NCBI RefSeq assembly: GCF_020379485.1
Contig: NW_026015668.1
Span: 542,147-606,146, forward strand
Reading direction: 5' to 3'
From: Brassica napus
Lineage: Eukaryota; Streptophyta; Magnoliopsida; Brassicales; Brassicaceae
Length of the DNA stretch: 64,000 bases
Both the position numbers and the translations under genes were made by a program. This document shows positions 56,668 to 64,000 of the stretch, one piece after another (the first letter of the stretch is position 1; every line of letters starts with the position of its first letter). Under the pieces are notes generated by a model. The model ran no database searches and was not told where the DNA came from. It was given only the letters and a program-made list of their open reading frames with translations.

Positions 56668-57218
56668 TAGCCCTGAGACGGATCGGATATCCGGGCAACT
56701 TTAAGGTATCCGAATCCGGATCCTTATCCGGCGGATCCATAATTTTATTATCCTTATCCGGATCCGGGGTTCTCGGATATCCGGGTGGCGGATATCCTTC
56801 TAAAAATTGTAATATCCGGCGGATATCCGGATCCGGATTTGGATCCTTAAAATAAATAAATAAATTATATTAATATATATAAAAATATTAAAAATAATTT
56901 AAAAATAAATAAATATATAATGTTTTTAATGATTTCAACGTATAATATTACAAATTTATATAAAAATTTACGTATACAATTATAAAAATGAAAATATATT
57001 AGAAAGTTAGTTTTATATATATTACTATTTCTAAAATAGTTATTAATAAACTTACGGATCCGGATATCCGGACTAAAAAATCAAGATATCCGGATCCGGA
57101 TCCGCTTTGACGGATCCAACATTTTACTATCTGGATCCGGATTCGGTCCCTCCGGATATCCGGATTTTCGGATCGGATCCGGATCGAATCCGGATCTCGG
57201 ATAAAAGTCCCGGGCCTA
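56668..57218. mobile_element. Non-autonomous hAT-like element, 551 bp
   Basis: It is bounded by 8-bp TSDs TAGTTCAC (56660-56667) and TACTTCAC (57219-57226, one mismatch), with imperfect TIRs TAGCCCTGAGAC and TAGGCCCGGGAC. Both flanks of the AT-rich core carry arrays of ATCCGG/CCGGAT and GGATATCC words in both orientations, plausible transposase-binding sites. No transposase coding. TSD length and TIRs place it in the hAT superfamily. Confidence 0.85.
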
Positions 57219-57226
57219 TACTTCAC

Positions 57227-57890
57227 CATTCATTTGACCAGATAAAGTTTATTTGCATCAGAAATCGTCTCTAGTGATATCACATTTTACTTGCAAGTCA
57301 CTTTCTGTGACCTCCAAGTGCATTCGCAGCTAGTTCATTGTGTGTGTCCTATGATTTTTATGATTTTTATCTCACCGTTTAGAACTTTTGGTGCTTTATA
57401 TTAAGTTGTTTATGCGGTTATGTTAATGTTTCCGGCCGTTTAGCTTTTGATGCAACAGTATTTTTAATCAGTATGGCTACTTTGTTGTGATTCAATGAGT
57501 TTTCCATGGTTTGAGTATAAGCTTTATTTATGAAACTTAGATTGGTAAAAAAAAGAAAAAAGAGAGCACACTTGCTTTGCTGTAAAGGATGAGTATTAAT
57601 TAACTTATATTGGCCCCATATAGTCAGCATTTAATCAGCATTAACAAGGAACATGACATGATATAATCTTGAGTCAATTAAAACAGTCAAAAATTGACTC
57701 ATCATTCTCTATAGTCGTCAAAATATTATATGCATAATGCAAACCAGCAAAAAATAAAACGATTTGGTAAAAAAATACGACTTTTAAGAAAGTTTCGCAA
57801 TGGTTGATATCATATTATCGTTTTGTAGAATATACCGCATTGCTCTTGCTTCTTGTTTGGCTCAATCCACCAACACCATTCAACAACCAT
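57227..57890. other. Intergenic, no gene recognised
   Basis: AT-rich DNA up to the left TIR of CACTA G. No coding or structural feature is supportable here. Confidence 0.5.
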
Positions 57891-58252
57891 CACTACAAGA
57901 AAACAGCGGTATTCTGACGGACATTCCGACGAAAAATGAAATCCTCGGAATTCCCGAAGAATTTTCGAAGATATTCCGAGGAAACACAAAATTTGGTTTC
58001 CTCGGAATTTTCTCGAAATATACCGACGGAATTCCGAGAAATATCAATCCGTCAGAATATTCTTATGGAATAGCGAGGAAAAATGTATTTATTCGGAAAA
58101 AACCAATGAATTCCGAGGATATATTATAGCCGTTAGAGAACCGTTGGAGAGCCGTTGGGGATTTTTAAAAATTCTGAGGAAATTCCGACGAACTAGCAGT
58201 TGGCATCGGAATTCCGTCGGAATTTCCTCGGTCTGTCGGCAGGATTTCAAAC

Positions 58253-58260
58253 TATAAATA
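58253..58260 (+). promoter_or_regulatory. TATA box of CACTA G transposase
   Basis: TATAAATA lies about 85 bp upstream of the ATG at 58344, in the same place as the TATA motif of element D. Confidence 0.6.
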
Positions 58261-58343
58261 CAAGCACCCTCTTCCTCTCATTCACTCCATATCTTCATCC
58301 TCCCTCTTACTCTCTTTACACACGAATTTGATTCATAAAAAAC

Positions 58344-61300
58344 ATGTCTTCTTCAAATTATTTTCGTTCTTGGATTGATCGACCTCATTTGGATCCGAAC
58401 ACTAGATTGCTTACGGAAGAATACCAACGAGGTATAACCGAATTCATGGGGTTAGTTCACCGACAACCGGAAGCAAAAAAGGTATGTTAAGATGTCCTTG
58501 CTCTATTGTAAAAATAGAAAGGTTATTAAAGAGTGAGATGTTTGGACTCATCTATATTGAGTGGGTTTACACGAAGTTACAAAATTTGGTATCATCATGG
58601 GGAAACTGATTATGAACATGGTAGTACTAGCGAACCTCAGCCAGCGGTTAGATTAGAAGAACCAATTAGAATGGATGTAGATTATGGTGTAGGTACTGAG
58701 CAGATGGTAAATGATCATCTTAGAGGGAAGATTTACCCAATGCAGAAGCTAGGAGATTTTATGATATGTTGGATGCTGGAAAGCAACCATTGTACGAAGG
58801 TTGCAGAGATGGTCATTCAGCTTTATCATCTGCTACAAGATTGATGGCATTATTAAAACAGATTATAATTTGGCTGAAGACTGTGTGGATGCGATTGCTG
58901 ATTTGTAAAAGGTATTCTACCCGAGGATAATGTAGCTCCTGGTTCATACTACGGGGTTCAGAAACTCGTAGCTGGTCTTGGTTTATCGTATCAGGTAATA
59001 GATGTATGCAGCGATAACTGCATGATTTATTGGAGGGCAGATGAACAGCGGGTTACATGCAAATTTTGTGGGAAGCCTCGTTATAAAGATACGAGTGGAA
59101 GAGTTCCAGTGCCATATAAAAGGATGTGGTATTTGCCTTTGACAAAAAGGTTGCAGAGGTTGTATCTGTCTGAACGTACAGCGCAACCAATGAGATGGCA
59201 TGCGGAGCACTCAACATTGGTGAGATCAGACATCCTTCAGATGCGAATCGTGGAAGCATTTCCAATCAAGTATCCCGACTTTGCGTATGAGAGAAGAAAT
59301 GTCTACCTTGGATTATACTGATGGTTTCATCAGCCCGTTTGGCAAGAGTGGAAGACGTATTCTCTATGGCCAGTCATTCTTACACCATACAACCTACCCC
59401 CAAACTTGTGCTTGCGACGAGAGTTTTTGTTTCTCTCGATTCTCGTTCCCGGACCAGAGCATCCTAAGAGATCACTTGATGTGTTTCTTCAGCCACTAAT
59501 ATATGAGTTGCAACAACTATGGGCTCAAGGTGCTGAAACATACGATTTTCGTGTAAGAAAACTTTCAAATGCGGGCAGTACTAATGTGGACAATAAGTGA
59601 TTTTCCAGCATATGGTATGTTATCTGGATGGACAACGCATGGAAGACTATCATTCCCATATTGTCAAGATAACATTGATGTTTTCCAACTAAAACACGGA
59701 AGAAAAACGTGTTGGTTTGACTGTCACAGGAGATTCCTACCACCTGATCATCCATATCGTAGGAGTAGGAATTTGTTTACGAAGAACAAGAGGGTGTTTG
59801 ACAGTCCACCTCCGGAAATTTGTGGGAAAGATTTGAAGCACAACTAAGAGATTTTGGTGCAGAAAGGACGCCAGACGTCGGTGGACATGAGCATTTTCCG
59901 GATAGATGCTGTTGGAGACCTACATAACTGGCACAAAAAGTATTTTCTGGGATCTGCCATACTGGGAGATCACTGCTAAGGCATAATTTAGATGTCATGC
60001 ATATTGAGAAGAACTTTATTGACAATCTCATGAACACGATCCTTAATGTTCAAGGTAAAACAAAGGATAATTTGAAGTCAAGACTGGATTTAGTCGATAT
60101 ATTGCTCGTTCAGAACTTCATGTTGATGAGATGGTAGGGCTCCTTTTCCCATATACCGACTTGATGCAGAGGGAAAAGATGTGTTCTTTGATTGGATTTC
60201 AAACGATGTGGAATTTCCAGACGGTTATGCATCTAATTGCGTAACTGTATCGACAGAAATGAAAGAAAGTTTACTGGCTTGAAAAGCCACGATTGCCATG
60301 TAATGATGCAGGCGCCTCCTTCCGTTTGCCTTCAAGGAACTATTACCATGAATGTTAATGAAGCAATTGCAGGGATAAGTGGTTTCTTCTCCCGCGATTT
60401 ATGCATGAGATCATGACTCTAGAAGGTATTAAAAATTTGAAGACTAACATACCCGTGATTCAGTGCAACCTTGAGAAGATATTTCCTCCTCCCATTTTTT
60501 GATGTTATGGAGCATCTTGTTATTCACCTGGCAAGAGAATTGGAACTGGTGGTCATGTGCAGTATAGATGGATGTATCTGTATGAGCGGTATATGTTCCA
60601 TTTGAAGAAGATGGTGAAAAATTTAAGTAGGGTGGAAGGTTCTATAGTCGCACAGATGATCAATGAAGAAACTTCAAACTTTGCCGAGTACTACTTTCCA
60701 GCAGAAGTTCAGACCAAAAAAAGAAGACCTGCTCGGCATGATGATAGAGGCGAACGGGCAACATATCATGTTATGGTTCCAGACATTTTCACAGACGTTG
60801 GACAACTTAGCGGAAAACCAAAGACCGTCGACTTACTGAGCAGGAGCGCAGTAATTTGCAAACATATTTGCTCACCAACTGCGAAGATGTTCTTCAATAT
60901 GAGAGGTAAATAAATTAGCTTACAAATTTTTATTTTAACAAGTTGAAATTTAAATCTTAATTAATTACATTATTGTCATCATATGTACAGGATTTTCATG
61001 GCAGAAAAGCGGTTCGTATATAGATACGCCACAGATGACGAACTAGAAGAAATGAAGCAGAGACAATTTGCTGGATGAATGTTTACTTATGTGAGTGCTT
61101 TAAACCAATTAAAATATCAATTATCACATATTTATACTAATTCACATTTATTGACATAACATATATATGTGTTATTAATATGTGTCTGCTGGTTTGGCCA
61201 GAGGTGAAACATTTGACGATTAGATACGCAAGATGGTCGTTGGACCAAACTTTGTTGTGAAGTCATATCCGAGATTTTGTACTCGAGGATATGCATTCAC

Positions 61301-61945
61301 AACTCAGAAGAGGAGACGTTCGAGTACGACTTATGATGCTGGCGTTTGTTCTACATCAGGAGATGATGTATACTACGGACACATACATGAGATTTTGGAA
61401 ATCAAATATTTGGCATGGTTGGATTGCGATGTACTGTTTTCTATTGTGATTGGCACGACAACCTCTAGATCGAGTGTGAGAACAGATGCATTTGGTGTTA
61501 CATCAGTAAATTCGAGGCGAAAGCTGCAATATTATGATCCTTTCATTCTTGCTTCTCAGGCAATCAGGTAATTAAATGTTAATTATTCAGAATGATTCTT
61601 CATCATGTGTATTAATTATAATTTTACTAATAATTTTTTAATGTTACAGGTTTGTTATATCAAGTACCCCCGGGTGGAACAGAGATATCCATGGGTTACT
61701 GTTACAAGACTCAACCCGAGAAGCCGAGTTCAGGGAAGTTCTGAGCTGGAAGACCCACTACAACCAAGCACATCCGGCACTTAAGTGCAACAGAAGATTT
61801 AGCTGAGTTGGCCTGGTACTCGATTTAACCGACTTCGGAGAGGAAGCCATCGTCACGTAGAGGATGAACCAGTGATTGGAGAGTTTCACCAAGATCCAGA
61901 TTCAGATTCATCTGGTGATGATGACTCGGAAACAGACTATCATCG
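58344..61945 (+). pseudogene. TNP2 transposase of CACTA G, broken
   Basis: It is collinear with the D transposase: MSSSNYFRSWIDRPHLDPNT, SGFTRSYKIWYHHGETDYEH, CMIYWRADEQRVTCKFCGKP, WTISDFPAYGMLSGWTTHG, RYMFHLKKMVKNLSRVEGSI, and in the third exon CTRGYAFTTQKRRRSSTTYD. Numerous one- and two-base indels (for example near 58487, 58733, 58850, 59220, 59850, 60110 and 60320) and several stops destroy the frame. Introns are kept at equivalent positions. The D copy supplies the reference. Confidence 0.92.
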
Positions 61946-62560
61946 ACTTTATTTTTTTTTTTATAGAAATACCGAGGAAATTCCGAGGGAAGATAGGTTT
62001 TCCTCGGAATTTCCTCGGAATAGACCTTGTCGATTTAGGGATTTGATTATAGAGTCCGAGGGAATTCCGAGGAAACCCTTAAGTGTTTTAAAACCGAAAA
62101 CAACGTTTTGCGGATTGAATAACACGTATATAACCTTCATTGAGTGTCTTAACAGATTATGAAGTCAAACTTTGGTTTTTAACCCATAACAAACACTTTT
62201 ACGATTGCATGAACGAAAACCACACAACATAGAGAAACACTTATACACTTAATAAACGGTAAAGGGAATAGTTACAATTATTTTTGAAATTTTGTTATTT
62301 CATTGTCTATGATCATCTATACAAAGAATCCTCAATGGTATGCATTACAATTGTATAAGAAATGAAATACGGCAAAAAAATGATATTTTGAAACCCCAAA
62401 CCCTGTTTCCTCCTCGAATTTCCTCGGTAATTACGAGGGTATTCCGAGGAAACATGGTTCCCTCGGATTTTTCATTTAACCGGGTAAACCAAGCCGCCAA
62501 ATATTTTGCAAAAATTGAATTATGATTTCCGAGGAAAATCCGACGGAGATATTTATCATT
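61946..62560. other. CACTA G spacer between the two transposase genes
   Basis: It contains TTCCGAGGAA words and unique sequence collinear with D at about 24960-25450 (inverted). There is no trace of the ORF-1-like gene or the 165-bp repeat. Confidence 0.8.
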
Positions 62561-62599
62561 CAGAGGAATTCCGACGGACATTTTCCGTCGGACGCCTCA

Positions 62600-64000
62600 T
62601 TTTATTAGGTCGAACCCGATCTTCTTCCCCATTTCTCTCTTTCCTCTCCTCCTTCCTCTCCGCCGAGTCTCTCTTTCTCTCTCGACAATTTCCGGCGAAT
62701 CCATCCTAATCCTCCTCAATTTCAGTCACTGCATCATGTATGAACCCTATCCCACTCTCTTAGGTTAGATTTAATAGGTTTTTAAGTAGATTTGATGATT
62801 TTGGAATGATATTTATAGATTTTTGTTGGGGTGAATGGTAGGATTGTGTAAAATCGAGTTTGATTATGGTATTCACTTGATTTGGAATTTTTTTTTAGTT
62901 TTTATTAATTTTGTGGTTTAAAAATCTATTTAATAATTATGTATATATAATATGAAAACTTTTTTGTATATAAAATCTATTTTTTGCATTATAAAATCAT
63001 TTATATATTTATTAAACATTTTTAATATCTATAAAAAAATTTTGTGATTAACAACTATTATTTGAGATTTTTTTTTTTAAAAATATATATCTATATATAT
63101 ATAATATAATTTCTATATTATAATTAAACATTTTTAATATATTAAACTATTTTTTGTATTATTAAACTATTTTTTATTTATTAAAACTATTTTTTATAAT
63201 TATAAACTATTTTTTATTTATTAAAACTATTTTATTTTCTTAAAACTATTTTTGTTTTATTAAACTATTTTTTTTATTTATTAAAACTATTTTTTGTAAT
63301 TATTAAACACTTATATTTTTTGTGATTAAAAACTATTTTTTAAATATGTTTTTTATTATTAAAATTATTAGAACTAATTTTTAAATATGTTTTTTTAATT
63401 TACAGGTCTAATGATGATCAGACCCGGCCTCGACAGCGTCGTGGTCGTGGTGGTACGAGGAGCCAGTCTCGGGATTCCAGCAGATTCAGGATTCTTCGCT
63501 TCGCCCACAGCTCCTACCATACATCTCCCTCTCCATTTTCCCGCTCTTGCTCCTCCCACTCCCGCTGCTGCACCCGCTCCTGCTCCTCCGGGTCCTCCGG
63601 AGTTATGAGTGTTGCGGAGTTGGTTCGACAGCCCGGTCGTGACCATCTTCCCTATCTCACTCCGTATCCACATGGACGGGGTCAAACATGGTAATAAACG
63701 TATTTTTTTTTTCATTAAATTTGATTCATTATTAATAATTTGTTCTTTTTATTAGGTTCAACCGATCCGGGAACGGGATCAGCGCATGGATCAACCGTAT
63801 GATGTACTCGTCCTCGACAAGGGACATCCGACTTTCACTGACTTCCCTACCGACAAGCAGCATCTGTGGTTTCGTCAGTTTGCGGTAAGTATTCTAATTT
63901 TTTACTTATATTTTTAAATCTTTAATATAATTTTTCTACTAATTGTGTTTTTTTCAGCAAGAATTCACTGGATTCCGATGATAAGCTCTTTATCTATCAC
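62600..64000 (+). pseudogene. Second transposase of CACTA G, frameshifted, truncated by window end
   Basis: Exon 2 (63406-63690, 285 bp) has the same length as in D and reads [16 protein letters not shown] once the AT of exon 1 (CATCAT/GTATGA near 62738) is joined, again splitting the start codon. Exon 3 (63756-63884) is one base shorter than in D (130 bp), a frameshift near the YSSS/YSAL codons. Exon 4 starts at 63958 (AAGAATTCAC) and runs out of the window. The intron-1 region (about 62740-63405) is AT-rich. Confidence 0.85.

Larger units (their letters stand above)
57891..64000 (+). mobile_element. CACTA transposon G, sister of D, decayed and cut by the window end
   Basis: It starts CACTACAAGAAAACAGCGG, identical to the inverted right end of element D. 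TNP2 and second-transposase genes lie on the plus strand in the same relative order. The stretch between them is about 0.6 kb here and about 3.5 kb in D, because G lacks the 165-bp array and the ORF-1-like gene. The right end is beyond the window. Confidence 0.93.

Overview
The window is plant nuclear DNA from the Brassicaceae, most likely Brassica. It carries Athila-type Gypsy elements, short-LTR Copia elements, CACTA elements with TTCCGAGGAA-type subterminal repeats, a tRNA-derived SINE, a Helitron and degraded F-box, NRAMP and CIA30 gene copies. No intact, clearly host-beneficial gene is visible. It is a nested transposon landscape that has broken several ordinary genes. Most order-of-insertion calls rest on visible target-site duplications (TSDs).

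Layout. 1-3 kb: AT-rich DNA, a SINE and a minus-strand F-box pseudogene. 3.07-20.28 kb: a Copia element (LTR about 176 bp, non-canonical TA...TA ends, TSD TCATG) carrying three insertions: a gag-protease-only Athila-like element (3549-10565, near-identical LTRs, intact 816-aa ORF), a decayed minus-strand Athila (12625-19397) and a 639-bp Helitron inside the Copia 3' LTR (19544-20182). 20.28-36.2 kb: a CIA30/NAD(P)-binding plastid-protein pseudogene whose first exon is split by a gag-only Copia (20944-34141, TSD TATTC). That Copia is itself split in its zinc-knuckle codons by a 10.5-kb CACTA element D (21842-32367, TSD GAT).

Element D is the highlight. It has an apparently intact four-exon TNP2 transposase (1122 aa), an apparently intact seven-exon second transposase protein (400 aa, with the start codon split by an intron), and a separate 482-aa Athila ORF-1-like gene on the opposite strand next to a 165-bp tandem array. 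A related decayed CACTA at the right end (G, 57891 to beyond the window) lacks the whole ORF-1/tandem-repeat cassette. This points to acquisition of a retrotransposon gene by a DNA transposon lineage.

36.5-54.3 kb: a MITE, AT-rich DNA, and an F-box pseudogene split by an 8.3-kb LARD-like Gypsy derivative with no pol genes (38993-47254, TSD TCTAC; palindrome arrays in its LTRs and a 191-bp tandem array). A 5'-truncated second type of CACTA follows (F, about 47446-54252), with a TNP2 relic and a protein bearing three TNP1/DUF8039-like repeats. 54.3-57.9 kb: a paralogous small-gene fragment, an NRAMP metal-transporter pseudogene, a tRNA-Gly(UCC)-like sequence and a 551-bp non-autonomous hAT element with ATCCGG-rich termini. 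57.9-64 kb: CACTA element G.

All assignments are by eye from translated motifs and alignments within the window. No database or folding computation was run.
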